Numbered from the stretch's first letter, positions 16,527-25,561 are shown. The stretch is 64,000 nucleotides of DNA from Lachnospiraceae bacterium G41 (GCA_900100245.1 FNEU01000001.1:248001-312000); one strand, 5' to 3'. The notes: generated from the sequence alone by a model not told the origin. Numbers and translations are program-made.

Positions 16527-16844
16527 TCATTTAAGCAGCTTTGAAAACTCCAAAGCTTTCGTAATATCTCCGTCCACTTTAAGTTTGCCCGTAGTAAATG
16601 CAAACACGGGATCAAGTTTGCCGTTTGCAAGTTTTACGAAGTCGGAAAGACTGATTGTAATGGCGCAGTTTCTGTCATTGTATTCATAAGGTTCGACATT
16701 GATTCTGCCGTCTTTTACTTCCACATAAAAGACACCGCTCTCCTTGCCCGTAATATTAACCTGAACGGCAAGAAAGCCCATATTTGATGCATCAACCTTG
16801 GAAGCGGTCTCTCTTACTTTCGCAATAAGTTCATCGAATTTCAT
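16527..16844 (-). CDS. SCP2 sterol-binding-domain protein
   Basis: 105 residues, a single SCP2-like alpha/beta domain. The segments AVQVNITGKESGVFYVEVKDG, DRNCAITISLSDFVKLANGKLDPVFAFTTGKLKVDGD and a C-terminal helix (ALEFSKLL) are the family hallmarks. Stand-alone SCP2 proteins of clostridia probably bind fatty-acyl or other hydrophobic ligands. The ribosome binding site is GGAGG. It is 19 nt downstream of the ABC exporter permease, so it may be co-transcribed with it. Confidence 0.88.
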   Translation of the reverse strand: MKFDELIAKVRETASKVDASNMGFLAVQVNITGKESGVFYVEVKDGRINVEPYEYNDRNCAITISLSDFVKLANGKLDPVFAFTTGKLKVDGDITKALEFSKLLK

Positions 16845-16863
16845 ATATATTCCTCCAAAATTT

Positions 16864-18531
16864 TTATCTGTTTGTCAGAAAATGAGGTGTTATCAGTGTG
16901 AAGAATGCTCCCGCAATCACATCAAACACTGCTCCGAGTAAAAGCATGACTGCCATATTTTTTAGGATTAATCCGGCTATAACAAATCCCATTGAAGGCA
17001 TTGCTCCGAAGTATACAAATATAATCTGTACCATCATTTTTACATACTGCGCATGATCGCCGGGAATCGAAATGCTTACAAAAGCACCGACTGCGGTTCC
17101 GAAAAGCGATAAGGAAAGAATGAATACAAACCATCCGATAGCAACCAGCGGACTCGTTTTTGTCATTACAGCTGCAACTATCATGGGTATGCTTATATCA
17201 ATTGCACATACAGTCACAACTCCCAGTAAAGTTGACCAGATTTTCTTAAGCGGCGAATCGGGTATCAGTATAAAGAATTCTCTCGAGGTATCCTCATCGA
17301 GCGGATTGCCCATGGTTCTGTAAAATGCAAATAATGCCATTGCTGCCACAGGAATTAAAAACGGATCAAGCAAAGGATTTTTGATTTTACCCGAAAGCCA
17401 GCTTCCGCCAACTGCTATAAGCAGATTAATGATAAATGTCTTTGAAAATATTTTTAATGTGGCAAATCTCAAGCGGTTGTAAACGGTCTTATAAAAGAAA
17501 ACTCCGGCTCCGCTTCCGTAATGGAAACCGTCTCTTTCGATTTTTGCGCTTCGATCTTTATTTCTGGTTACGGTACCGCCTTTTTGAGCCTTTTGTGAAT
17601 TTTCAAGTTTCGCTGCCACTCTCTCGGTAGCAAACATTGCATCCTCGTAAAAATCCGCTTTTATATTCCAGATAATAATCACGGTAACTATGCATGCAAC
17701 CACAAAGAGCGCTGTGAAAATCACAGTTCTTAATACATCGCCCATCATCGAATAATAAACCATACCTCTTATCCATCCGAGGAAAGGAATGAAGAAAGTA
17801 TGCTTGCTTCCAAAGAATTTAAACGCAGCAAGTCCGACATCCTGCTTTGTTATCGTGGTATAAGCGATGAATGCCACTAAAAGAACTGCGTAAAATCCTA
17901 TGAGAATCGAACCTATATTGACCGTACCTTTTTTCGAATTGCGTGACAGCGTATAAAAGGTTATCTGAACAAGTGTCGAAAACAGCATTGTCAGAATATA
18001 AGCAAGTAGAATAATAAATGCGCTCCATACGCTTATATGAAGATTATTAACAAGGTTCGGAATCTGAAATACCATATAAAAACCGACAACAATATTCATT
18101 CCGAGACTGTTCATAAGTCTGAACATAAGTACCGACTGCGGCTTCATCGGAGACGCAAACAAAAGCGGAACATCCGCAGGTTTAAACAGTTCACCGCCTT
18201 TATTAACAGTAGCTATGGTTAAGGTCACAAAGAAAAGAAATGCTACAACCACGACCATATCAACCATATCATACTTGGTCAGATTTCTTTCGGTAAGAAA
18301 TACCGACAGTTTCGAGATATGTTCTTCTACTTCTTCTTCATCTATGGTCTGTTCAATTTGTGTTTCCTCGGTCTTGAAACTCTTCTCAATAAGAGGAACG
18401 AGTCTGCCGATTAGCAATCCAAAAAGACTGCAGACAAGAGTAATTACAATAAAAAATGCCACCCATGTTTTTAAAAGCTTTTTTAAAGTATTAACAATCG
18501 TATGGAAGGCATAATAAACAAAAAGTCTCAT
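16864..18531 (-). CDS. ABC exporter permease, large
   Basis: 555 residues and about twelve hydrophobic segments, of the 'putative ABC exporter' type found next to a single ATPase in Firmicutes. A hydrophilic region with charged residues (RVAAKLENSQKAQKGG and beyond) splits it into two halves, as in full-length fused permeases. It starts 2 nt after the ATPase gene ends, a clear translational pair. Substrate unknown; antimicrobial-peptide or lipid export is common for this kind of pair but is only inference. Confidence 0.8.
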   Translation of the reverse strand: MRLFVYYAFHTIVNTLKKLLKTWVAFFIVITLVCSLFGLLIGRLVPLIEKSFKTEETQIEQTIDEEEVEEHISKLSVFLTERNLTKYDMVDMVVVVAFLFFVTLTIATVNKGGELFKPADVPLLFASPMKPQSVLMFRLMNSLGMNIVVGFYMVFQIPNLVNNLHISVWSAFIILLAYILTMLFSTLVQITFYTLSRNSKKGTVNIGSILIGFYAVLLVAFIAYTTITKQDVGLAAFKFFGSKHTFFIPFLGWIRGMVYYSMMGDVLRTVIFTALFVVACIVTVIIIWNIKADFYEDAMFATERVAAKLENSQKAQKGGTVTRNKDRSAKIERDGFHYGSGAGVFFYKTVYNRLRFATLKIFSKTFIINLLIAVGGSWLSGKIKNPLLDPFLIPVAAMALFAFYRTMGNPLDEDTSREFFILIPDSPLKKIWSTLLGVVTVCAIDISIPMIVAAVMTKTSPLVAIGWFVFILSLSLFGTAVGAFVSISIPGDHAQYVKMMVQIIFVYFGAMPSMGFVIAGLILKNMAVMLLLGAVFDVIAGAFFTLITPHFLTNR

Positions 18532-18533
18532 TC

Positions 18534-19316
18534 TTATGCCTCCTCAGTATTTTCCTCTTCTGTATTTTCTTCTTCAGTATTCTCTTCTTCAGTCTTTTCT
18601 TCAGATACAGCATCTTTATTAATGCCCTCTGTAACCTCAAAGAATAAATCTTCAAGAGATTTGCCCATTCCGTCGATTTCGGCTTTGGTAACGTTTGCCT
18701 TTACCTGGCCGTTCTGCATAATGACGGTTCTGTCCCAGAGCATGTCCACACTGTCGATAATATGCGTGGAAATAAGCATGGTTTTGCCTGCCTGACGCAT
18801 TTCTTCTATCATCAGTTTTAATTCTTTTATGGCGTGAGGATCGAGTCCTAAGAGAGGCTCGTCGAGTAAAATAATATCGGGATCGGGTAACAGACCAAGG
18901 CAGAGATTTAATTTCTGCTGCATACCTTTTGACAGCTCGTCACCGAATTTTTTTCTTTTATCATCGAGTTCGAATCTTTTAAGGAGCATATCGATTCGCT
19001 CCTTGTAATTCGTCAGTTTATAAGCTCTTGCGATAAACTCCATATGTTCCGCTACGGTAAGCGTTGAATATAACGAAGGCATCTCGGGAATGTATCCGAG
19101 TACTTTTCTCGCCTCCGAAGTCTTGTTGGGAATTCCGTTTACGGTAATATTTCCCTGATATTTCAAAAATCCGATAATGGACTTCATTATCGTACTTTTT
19201 CCTGCACCGTTAGGTCCCAGCAAAACAGTCAGACTACCCGAGTCGAGTGTAAAAGAAACATCATTACAGGCAAGATTCTTGCCATACTTCTTAGTTACGT
19301 GATTTACTTCCAGCAT
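18534..19316 (-). CDS. ABC transporter ATP-binding protein with acidic repeat tail
   Basis: 260 residues. Walker A GPNGAGKST, signature LSKGMQQKLNL, Walker B IILLDEPLLGLDP, His switch STHIID. The start is the ATG at 19316 (MLEVNH). An upstream in-frame ATG at 19334 would place the AAGGAG ribosome binding site inside the coding sequence. The last 30 residues are a run of Glu, Asn and Thr in a five-residue period (EENTE) encoded by an imperfect 15-bp tandem repeat. Partner of the permease that follows. Confidence 0.9.
   Translation of the reverse strand: MLEVNHVTKKYGKNLACNDVSFTLDSGSLTVLLGPNGAGKSTIMKSIIGFLKYQGNITVNGIPNKTSEARKVLGYIPEMPSLYSTLTVAEHMEFIARAYKLTNYKERIDMLLKRFELDDKRKKFGDELSKGMQQKLNLCLGLLPDPDIILLDEPLLGLDPHAIKELKLMIEEMRQAGKTMLISTHIIDSVDMLWDRTVIMQNGQVKANVTKAEIDGMGKSLEDLFFEVTEGINKDAVSEEKTEEENTEEENTEEENTEEA
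18541..18600. repeat. 15-bp tandem repeat in the ABC ATPase tail
   Basis: Three to four imperfect copies of a 15-bp unit encoding EENTE at the 3' end of the ATPase gene. Copy number could change without shifting the frame. Confidence 0.75.
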
Positions 19317-19413
19317 TTTGTTTCTCCTTTTCAAGTAAAATATTATTAGTTAACGGAAGTCCGCACTCCGAAGAGTATTATATCATATAATTTTTCGCCG
19401 AAAAACAATTATT

Positions 19414-19472
19414 AAAAAAGAAAACAGGCCGTCCAACTTGCTTATTTAAATCGCAAACAACAGCTTGTTTTC
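19414..19472 (-). terminator. possible terminator after the peptidase gene
   Basis: GAAAACA and TGTTTTC arms with a long, partly paired loop and a T-run on the minus strand. The long loop makes this uncertain. Confidence 0.4.
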
Positions 19473-19498
19473 TATATACCGCATCATAAATTATTCTT

Positions 19499-20623
19499 TT
19501 AAATATCCGTAATCAGTTTTTCAACCAGTTTGGCTCCGGCTAAAAGATTGTCCGTTTTAATGTACTCATTCTTCGTGTGGACGTTCTCCATTCCGCAAGA
19601 GAGAACCAGACCCTTAATACCGTTTGCATTAAACTGATGATTGTCCGCTCCGCCCAAGGTGGACTTAATATTGCCCGAGAGTTCCAGTTCAATACATGCT
19701 TTAACAAATCTTTTTACCAAAGGTTCATTTTTATCAACTTCGTATGCTTTAATATGAACCGTATAATCTGCCTCTATGAGCGCATTATAAGTGTGACTCT
19801 CATTCTCGAATACATTCTTTAATTCTTCATACAAAGACAGTGCTTTTTCGTGATTGTAACTTCTTATCTCACCGTTAATTACACATTCTTCGGGAACAAT
19901 ATTCTTTGCACTCCCGCCGGCTATTGTTCCGATGTTTAAAGTTGTCTCATCATCAACTCTGCCCTGTTTAATCTTCGCAATTGCCTTTGATGCTATTTCA
20001 ATTGCATTGACTCCTTCTTCGGGTTCAAATCCGGCATGCGAGGCCTTGCCGATTACTTTTATCCTGTAAGATATAAGAGTCCCGGCTTTGTTGACCGCTT
20101 CACCCACATCACCGCTTAAATCAAGACAGTACGCTTCTTTGGATTTAATCTTCGAAAAATCAAACACGGCCGCGCCACGGGTATATGCTTCCTCCGCAAC
20201 GGTAAACAGGATTTCAGCACTTCTGTGGTCCTTACCGCTCTCTTTGACTCTTCTTATTCCCTCAAGTATTTCGGTTATTCCCGCAAGGTCGTCCGCACCC
20301 AAAACAGTGGTTCCATCACTCCTTATAATACCGTCTTCTCCGAGTACAGCTTTCTTCGAATTGCCGGGAATCACTGTATCCATATGAGCTGATAAAAGAA
20401 TCGGTTCGTATGCGGAATTCCCTTCAAAATAAGCATAGATATTACCTGCATTACCGCCGATTTTACTTCCCGCATCATCCTCTGAATATACTATGCCAAG
20501 TTCTTTTAGTTCATCTTTAATCGCATCGGCCATTTTTCTTTCATTAAAACTTTCCGAATCTATTGCCGTCAGTTTAAGAAAGTTTTCCGTTATTCTGTTT
20601 TTGGAATAAACATCACTGCTCAT
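19499..20623 (-). CDS. M20-family peptidase (PepT-like)
   Basis: 374 residues. Metal ligands of the M20 family are visible in LLSAHMDTV, VLGADDLAGI, EEAYTRGA, YCLDLSGDV and the C-terminal ADNHQFNA; the dimerisation lid lies between about 180 and 290. The domain order suggests a tripeptidase/aminopeptidase that supplies amino acids from peptides. The start at 20623 (MSSDVYSK) overlaps the GNAT gene by 11 nt, a coupled arrangement; the longer in-frame start at 20665 would overlap by 53 nt. Last gene of the sulfur-locus transcript. Confidence 0.87.
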   Translation of the reverse strand: MSSDVYSKNRITENFLKLTAIDSESFNERKMADAIKDELKELGIVYSEDDAGSKIGGNAGNIYAYFEGNSAYEPILLSAHMDTVIPGNSKKAVLGEDGIIRSDGTTVLGADDLAGITEILEGIRRVKESGKDHRSAEILFTVAEEAYTRGAAVFDFSKIKSKEAYCLDLSGDVGEAVNKAGTLISYRIKVIGKASHAGFEPEEGVNAIEIASKAIAKIKQGRVDDETTLNIGTIAGGSAKNIVPEECVINGEIRSYNHEKALSLYEELKNVFENESHTYNALIEADYTVHIKAYEVDKNEPLVKRFVKACIELELSGNIKSTLGGADNHQFNANGIKGLVLSCGMENVHTKNEYIKTDNLLAGAKLVEKLITDI

Positions 20624-21593
20624 CGTCAAATCTGAATCCTTTCGAGAGTACAAATCCCTTGGCAATCTCCTCGGGCATATCGGGATGTGCGGGATATAAA
20701 AGAGCCGTTTTGTTTCTAAGATACGGTTTTCTGTTATAAAATCCCACTCCGCCCGGATGAGTATTAAGGAATATATTCTGCCCTTTCATTTGAGAGCATA
20801 AAAGATCGACTACCTTCTGACCGATATGAAGTCCCTGATATTCGGGATCCACTGCCACATTCAGTATAAGTGCCTGATTATTCTTATCCGATACCGCCCT
20901 TGCACATCCGACCAAAGCTTTGTCTATGTATGCAAATGCAAAATGTCTGCTGTTATTAAAAGCCTTTTTTGTAGCATTGATATTACGATTGGAACCACCG
21001 AACGCTTTAATTAAAAGAGCATTTATCGCTTCAAAATCAGGATTATCAAACTTTGTATCATATACAATTTCTGTTTTGGAAATATCAATCGAACTCTTTT
21101 TTCCTACAGGAAATGAACCCGCAAAAGGAAGATGCTCGATATCATATTCATAACCCAAAGGCAGATAGAATTCTTCTTTGGGTTGCTTTAAATCATAATC
21201 TGCATTATAACCTTCATAAGTAAATGCATTCTTTGATCTCTTAAATCCGAGTTCTTCGTATAATCCAAGATTTGCTTTATCCGATACGACGAATAATTCG
21301 TGCCCATTAAATCTTTTAAGAGTTCTTTTTATAAGTTCGTCTTCAATGCCCAACTCCCGATTCTCTTTTTGCACGGAAACTTCCGAAATAAGCGTCCATT
21401 CCACATCATCGGAAATTGCTCTTAAAAAACCTGCAATACGACTGTCTTTAAGAGCAAATACCGAATATGTGCTGTTGCAAAAAATATCTTTTACATTTTC
21501 CCGGGTTAGACCATTCTTTTTAGAAACGTTCTTATAAAAATGATACAAATCCTCAATATTTATTTCTTGTAAGTTATCTGTATATTCTGTCAT
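20613..21593 (-). CDS. double GNAT acetyltransferase
   Basis: 326 residues with two GNAT folds. The N-terminal one (about 5-110) has VSVQKENRELGIEDELIKR. The C-terminal one (165-320) has the better acetyl-CoA loop VAVDPEYQGLHIGQKVVD. The ATG overlaps the stop of the preceding GHR-like gene in ATGA, with GGAG...GAGGT in front. Substrate unknown. Its place among cysteine genes hints at acetylation of a thiol compound or amino acid, which is inference. Confidence 0.82.
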   Translation of the reverse strand: MTEYTDNLQEINIEDLYHFYKNVSKKNGLTRENVKDIFCNSTYSVFALKDSRIAGFLRAISDDVEWTLISEVSVQKENRELGIEDELIKRTLKRFNGHELFVVSDKANLGLYEELGFKRSKNAFTYEGYNADYDLKQPKEEFYLPLGYEYDIEHLPFAGSFPVGKKSSIDISKTEIVYDTKFDNPDFEAINALLIKAFGGSNRNINATKKAFNNSRHFAFAYIDKALVGCARAVSDKNNQALILNVAVDPEYQGLHIGQKVVDLLCSQMKGQNIFLNTHPGGVGFYNRKPYLRNKTALLYPAHPDMPEEIAKGFVLSKGFRFDDEQ

Positions 21594-22744
21594 ACCTCTG
21601 CTCCGGGTATATTCCATCTTGAAGGATTAATAACCGTTTTATATTCTTCGATTGTTTCTCCCTTGGGATGGCGAAGGAATTTCTCATCGGGCGTACGGCT
21701 TAATTTCTTTCTGTCCTGAGGTGCACTCCATAATCCTTCAAAATCAATCTGGTCAACAAATCTTTCGTTGTATGATTTGAATATTCCGGGTTTGGAAGGT
21801 ACTCTTGAAAAGTCCTTAAAATAAGTATTATTCTTAAACGCCGGAATTTCATACAAATCTCTCGCATAAGCCCAGATATTCTTATGGTCAACCATTCTCT
21901 TCTGCTGGGGCCCGAGATTCTTGTAATAATACGAATCCCATCTTGCAAGAGTTACGAAAAAGCGGATATCCGAATCGGTCACATAGTCACCGAAAAGGAA
22001 ACGGTTGTTTTCAAGTCTTTTATCAAGCTTATCCATGGCTGAGAAGAAATCATCATAAGCTTCGTTATATGCCACCAGACTCTGGCAAAATGCCATACGA
22101 TAATGTGCGTTGTTGATGTTAGGGAAAAGCCAGTCGTTTAATCTGTCAATTTCACCTCTCAAATCCTTGGGATAAATATCAGGTGCATCGGGTGACTGGA
22201 ATTCTCTGAAATTAACTTCCAGATAATTGGTTAATCTGTGGTAATCATTGTTTACCACTTTTAATGTTTCCTTGTCAACAAGGGCGGGAACAGTTGCTCT
22301 TCCCTTATAATCGGGATCTGCCTTAAGATAAGCTTCCGTTAAGAATTTAAGACCCGTTACCGCATCAGTTCTGTTTGGCTGATCGGTAAATCCCCATCCG
22401 TATGTATTTGATTCTCCTGTATGGTCCACTATCGAAATGCTTATCGCATCTTCAAGTCCGAGAAGTTCCCTCGTGATTGACGCCCTGTTGGACCAATGGC
22501 AGCCTTTAGCCCAGAAAAGATGGTATCTTCCGCTTTCCGCCTTTAAATCACCTTCGTTATCACCAAAAGGTGTCGTGAAGCGATTGGGCTGTCTTATAAA
22601 AGCACCTCTTTCGTTAATCTCAGCTTTTATTTCCTGAGGTCTGGGAGGAACATTTCGCTCCGCAGCATCAGCCTTTGCCAGTTCATCGCTGTATATTACA
22701 CTTTCTTTTATATCTTCTTTAATAAAACTTTCACCGCAAGCCAT
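21590..22744 (-). CDS. glutathionyl-hydroquinone reductase-like protein 1 (CHWS active site)
   Basis: 384 residues of the Xi-class GST family (YqjG/ECM4). A thioredoxin-like domain has the redox Cys82 in KGCHWSNRA where the family usually has CPWAHR. A helical GST C-domain follows with LENNRFLFGDYVTDSDIRFFVTLARWD. Known relatives reduce glutathionyl-hydroquinones through a Cys-S-glutathione intermediate. Clostridia usually lack glutathione, so the thiol here is uncertain. The ribosome binding site is AAAGGAG. One of four paralogues in this locus; it lies 34 nt after the cystine-type transporter. Confidence 0.85.
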   Translation of the reverse strand: MACGESFIKEDIKESVIYSDELAKADAAERNVPPRPQEIKAEINERGAFIRQPNRFTTPFGDNEGDLKAESGRYHLFWAKGCHWSNRASITRELLGLEDAISISIVDHTGESNTYGWGFTDQPNRTDAVTGLKFLTEAYLKADPDYKGRATVPALVDKETLKVVNNDYHRLTNYLEVNFREFQSPDAPDIYPKDLRGEIDRLNDWLFPNINNAHYRMAFCQSLVAYNEAYDDFFSAMDKLDKRLENNRFLFGDYVTDSDIRFFVTLARWDSYYYKNLGPQQKRMVDHKNIWAYARDLYEIPAFKNNTYFKDFSRVPSKPGIFKSYNERFVDQIDFEGLWSAPQDRKKLSRTPDEKFLRHPKGETIEEYKTVINPSRWNIPGAEV

Positions 22745-22778
22745 TTTAATTTCTCCTTTTAGTATAAATTTTCAGTAT

Positions 22779-23546
22779 CTAGATTATATAATTGTCCGCA
22801 CTCTCAAGCATGTTGATATTACTTAAGAATGTTTTAAGTCTTTCATTAGTCGGATTTTCAAATATTTCCTTAGGAGTTCCGTCGGCAACAATCTTACCGT
22901 TTTCCAAAAAAATAATCCTGTTCGCTACAGACTTAACAAAATTCATCTCATGAGTCACCAGAAGAATTGTATTTCCTTCTTTGGCTACTCTTTTGATAGT
23001 CAGCAATACTTCGTTAACAAGTTCTGGATCAAGTGCCGATGTCGGCTCATCCATGAGAAGAAGTTCCGGTTCGAGCGCCAGTGCTCTTGCAATGGCAACT
23101 CTCTGCTGCTGTCCGCCTGATAAGTGCTTGGGATAATGATACAGTCTGTCAGACATTCCGACTTTTTCTATCTCTTCCAATGCTTTCTTTCTTGCTTCCT
23201 CTTTGGGTATTTTTTTAACCACCGTCAAACCTTCCATAACGTTTGACAATGCATCTTTGTTTTTAAATAGATTGAACTGCTGGAAGACCATTTCGGTATG
23301 CTGTCGTAACTCAAGTTTTTCTTTTTTGTTCTTGGTGGTTAAATTAAATGTTTTATCATTAAACTTGACACTGCCCGCTTCGGGTTTTTCCAGGAGATTA
23401 AGACATCTTAAAAGAGTAGATTTGCCGGTTCCCGAAGGTCCGATAATGGCTACTACCTCTCCTTTTTTAATATCCAGATCCACATTGTCGAGTACAACGT
23501 TATTACCGAATTTCTTGCTTAGTCCTCTTATCTCTACCAGGTTCAT
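22779..23546 (-). CDS. polar amino acid (cystine-type) ABC transporter ATPase
   Basis: 255 residues. Walker A GPSGTGKST, Q-loop VFQQFNLF, signature LSGGQQQRVAIARAL, Walker B LLLMDEPTSALDP. This is the GlnQ/TcyC type. It overlaps the permease by 4 nt. The neighbouring genes (PatB, CysK, LysR) make cystine or cysteine the likely substrate; the ATPase itself does not show specificity. Confidence 0.93.
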   Translation of the reverse strand: MNLVEIRGLSKKFGNNVVLDNVDLDIKKGEVVAIIGPSGTGKSTLLRCLNLLEKPEAGSVKFNDKTFNLTTKNKKEKLELRQHTEMVFQQFNLFKNKDALSNVMEGLTVVKKIPKEEARKKALEEIEKVGMSDRLYHYPKHLSGGQQQRVAIARALALEPELLLMDEPTSALDPELVNEVLLTIKRVAKEGNTILLVTHEMNFVKSVANRIIFLENGKIVADGTPKEIFENPTNERLKTFLSNINMLESADNYII

Positions 23547-24265
23547 GCCTTCACCTCCTTAGGCTCGGCCGGAATTGAAGTCTTCTTTTCTATCAGAACA
23601 AGAATTCTTTCAAGAACGAAAGTTATTACCCAATATATAATCGCTATCGAGCAGTATGCTTCAAAGTATCTGTAGCTCTTGCCTGCCGTAATCTTGGCAG
23701 CCGCGGTTATTTCCACAACAGAGCAGGTAAATGCAAGTGATGTACCCTTAATAAGCGCTATCAGCGAATTGCCGAGAGGAAGAAGCGCAACCGTTATTGC
23801 CTGGGGAAGTGTTATCCTTCTTAATACCTGAAGACCTGTCATACCCATGGATTTTGCTGCTTCAATCTGACCTTTATCAACCGATTGAATCGCAGAACGG
23901 ATAGTCTCCGAATCAAAGGCTGCCTGATTAAGTCCTAAAGCCACCATTGCGAAAACTATGCCCGGAATCGCGTTAATATCATAATTTGTTCCGTGATAGT
24001 AATTAAAATATTTAAGCGCAATGGGAATTCCGAAATATGTTATATAAAGCTGAACTATAATAGGCGTTCCTCTCATCAGCGACACAAACCCGATTGAGAG
24101 CTGATTCAGAACCGGTACTTTGTTGATTCTGATAACGGCTATAAGAAGTCCTATGCTTAAACCGATTACAAGTGCAATAAAAGTTAAATACAGTGTAGTC
24201 GGCAGATATTTTAATAAATAAGGGATTTGTTTGAATACTAAAACCCCGTCAAATAATTTGGCCAT
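23543..24265 (-). CDS. polar amino acid (cystine-type) ABC transporter permease
   Basis: 240 residues, HisMQ/TcyB type. Five membrane segments; the EAA loop is EAAKSMGMTGLQVLRRITLPQA. The early segment IRINKVPVLNQLSIGFVSLMRGTP is a family signature. The ATG at 24265 follows GGAG by 7 nt; the TTG two codons earlier is not needed. A hairpin separates it from the binding-protein gene, which would favour more binding protein than permease. Confidence 0.92.
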   Translation of the reverse strand: MAKLFDGVLVFKQIPYLLKYLPTTLYLTFIALVIGLSIGLLIAVIRINKVPVLNQLSIGFVSLMRGTPIIVQLYITYFGIPIALKYFNYYHGTNYDINAIPGIVFAMVALGLNQAAFDSETIRSAIQSVDKGQIEAAKSMGMTGLQVLRRITLPQAITVALLPLGNSLIALIKGTSLAFTCSVVEITAAAKITAGKSYRYFEAYCSIAIIYWVITFVLERILVLIEKKTSIPAEPKEVKA

Positions 24266-24288
24266 TTTCAATCTCCGTTATTTTAATC

Positions 24289-24316
24289 GAAAAGCCCGAC
24301 AAATGAGCCGGGCTTA
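24289..24316 (-). terminator. intra-operon hairpin between binding protein and permease
   Basis: AAGCCCG and CGGGCTT arms followed by TTTT, giving partial termination or 3'-end protection of the binding-protein message. Confidence 0.6.
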
Positions 24317-24332
24317 TCATTAAATATACTTT

Positions 24333-25265
24333 TTATTCATAAGAAGGAGAGTAATCATCTCCGAAATACTTAAGGTTGATTTCTTTGGATTTACCCTCTT
24401 CGATTACTTCGCGAAGTGCTTTATTGATATCTTCCACAAGCTGCTTGTTTTCTTCAGTTCGGCTTACAATAAGATAACTGTCCATGCCTTCTCCGACACC
24501 GTATCCTGCGAGTGCAATCGCATGAAGATCGTATCCGAATTCAGGCTGATAGTAACCGAAGTACATAGGCTTATCAATGATTGTAAAATCATACTTACCG
24601 GACTGGATATCATTAAGCTGGATGTTAAGATCCTCTTCCGTATAATTAATCTCTATGGGTTTCTCGGGATTTGTATCATTGTAATTCTCAATTAGTGTTG
24701 TAACATTAACGGCTGCCTGTCCGACAAACTTAAGACCGCCCAAGTCTTCTACAGAGAGGCTGTCGGGAAGTTCTACGTCTTTGTTTGCTACAACGATATA
24801 AGCGTTTGAGAAAATAGGATCCGTGAAGTAATACTTTTCTTCACGCTCGGGATTCTTCGCAAAGTTGTTAACGCCAAGCTGGTATTTATCGGAATCAAGT
24901 CCCGCAAAGATTGAAGGGAAATCCGTTACTTCCCAAACAAGTTCGTACTGGGGAAGTTTCTCAAATACCGCTTCAACCAGTTCGATGTTCTGTCCTATTA
25001 CCTGATCGTCATCACCGTAATATGTGAAGGGTCTGGGTGATGCACCGGTTACCGCATAAATCTTTCTGACCTCAACTTCGTTTGTTACCTCTGCAACTTC
25101 GTTTTCAACGCTTCCGCTCTCGCTGTTTGATGCTGCTTCAACATTGACTGTTGTTGCCTCAATGTTTGTTGTGTTGTTTACTTTTCCGCATCCTGTGAGG
25201 CTTGCTCCTATAAGCGCTGCCCCTAAAACTGTTGTAATTAATTTATTTATTTTTTTATTTAACAT
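24333..25265 (-). CDS. cystine-type ABC transporter substrate-binding lipoprotein
   Basis: 310 residues. Lipobox SLTGC (Cys27), a Ser/Glu/Val-rich linker to residue 65, then a type II solute-binding fold (SBP_bac_3). It contains YYGDDDQVIGQNIELVEAV, the arginine-binding-type loop NPEREEKYYFTDP and VGQAAVNVTTLIEN. It captures the substrate outside the cell for the permease and ATPase. It is the first structural gene of the transport operon and is preceded by a 25-codon cysteine-rich ORF. GGAG lies 12 nt before the ATG. Confidence 0.92.
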   Translation of the reverse strand: MLNKKINKLITTVLGAALIGASLTGCGKVNNTTNIEATTVNVEAASNSESGSVENEVAEVTNEVEVRKIYAVTGASPRPFTYYGDDDQVIGQNIELVEAVFEKLPQYELVWEVTDFPSIFAGLDSDKYQLGVNNFAKNPEREEKYYFTDPIFSNAYIVVANKDVELPDSLSVEDLGGLKFVGQAAVNVTTLIENYNDTNPEKPIEINYTEEDLNIQLNDIQSGKYDFTIIDKPMYFGYYQPEFGYDLHAIALAGYGVGEGMDSYLIVSRTEENKQLVEDINKALREVIEEGKSKEINLKYFGDDYSPSYE

Positions 25266-25328
25266 TTCTTTTTTTCTCCTGTTTGATATTTTTTTTAATT
25301 CTTAAATCATTTATATTTAATCAGTACC

Positions 25329-25406
25329 TTAACGGCACATTCGGTTGTCCTTAAAGTATAAACAACATCGTCCTATGGCTCTTTTTCCTAAAAAAATCTT
25401 TCTCAT
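25329..25406 (-). CDS. 25-residue cysteine-rich leader ORF upstream of the cystine transporter
   Basis: ATG at 25406, stop TAA at 25329-25331, preceded by GGAG 9 nt upstream. The peptide is basic, with RCCLYF at residues 13-18 and a third Cys at 24, the next to last residue. Two adjacent Cys codons (TGT TGT) and one near the stop, in the leader of a cystine importer, suggest a ribosome-stalling sensor of cysteinyl-tRNA. The gap to the transporter ATG is 63 nt. I do not see a classical terminator/antiterminator in that gap, so the mechanism might be translational or messenger stability. Too short for similarity; its reality rests on the ribosome binding site, codons and position. Confidence 0.6.
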   Translation of the reverse strand: MRKIFLGKRAIGRCCLYFKDNRMCR

Positions 25407-25425
25407 TTCTTTGTTCTCCGTTATG

Positions 25426-25442
25426 CCTACCTTTTTGGTGGG
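25426..25442. promoter_or_regulatory. CCTAC-N7-GTGGG dyad in the transporter leader
   Basis: It lies at about +10 to +26 of the predicted transcript. Related dyads with the same 7-nt spacing are at 33756-33774 and 55446-55464. The shape is what an Rrf2-type (CymR/IscR) repressor might bind; no such regulator gene is in the window. Confidence 0.4.
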
Positions 25443-25458
25443 TTATTCATTGAAGAGA

Positions 25459-25487
25459 ATACTATCACGTCTTATTCTTTTTGAAAA
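25459..25487 (-). promoter_or_regulatory. promoter of the cystine transport operon
   Basis: TTTTCA (25482-25487) and TAGTAT (25459-25464) with a 17-nt spacer. Start would be near 25452, so the leader ORF is within the transcript. Confidence 0.55.
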
Positions 25488-25502
25488 ATATATAAAACAT
25501 TT

Positions 25503-25533
25503 GACTGGCTATAAGTATTACCTATAGCCAGTC
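25503..25533. promoter_or_regulatory. LysR-type dyad upstream of the cystine transport operon
   Basis: TGGCTATA-N9-TATAGCCA with GAC/GTC extensions. It is centred about 66 nt upstream of the predicted transcription start, the usual place for a LysR activator site. An almost identical copy is at 28359-28383. It can also fold as a hairpin, but no T-run follows it on the minus strand. Confidence 0.5.
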
Positions 25534-25561
25534 TTTTATATAAAACCCCTTCAATTACACT

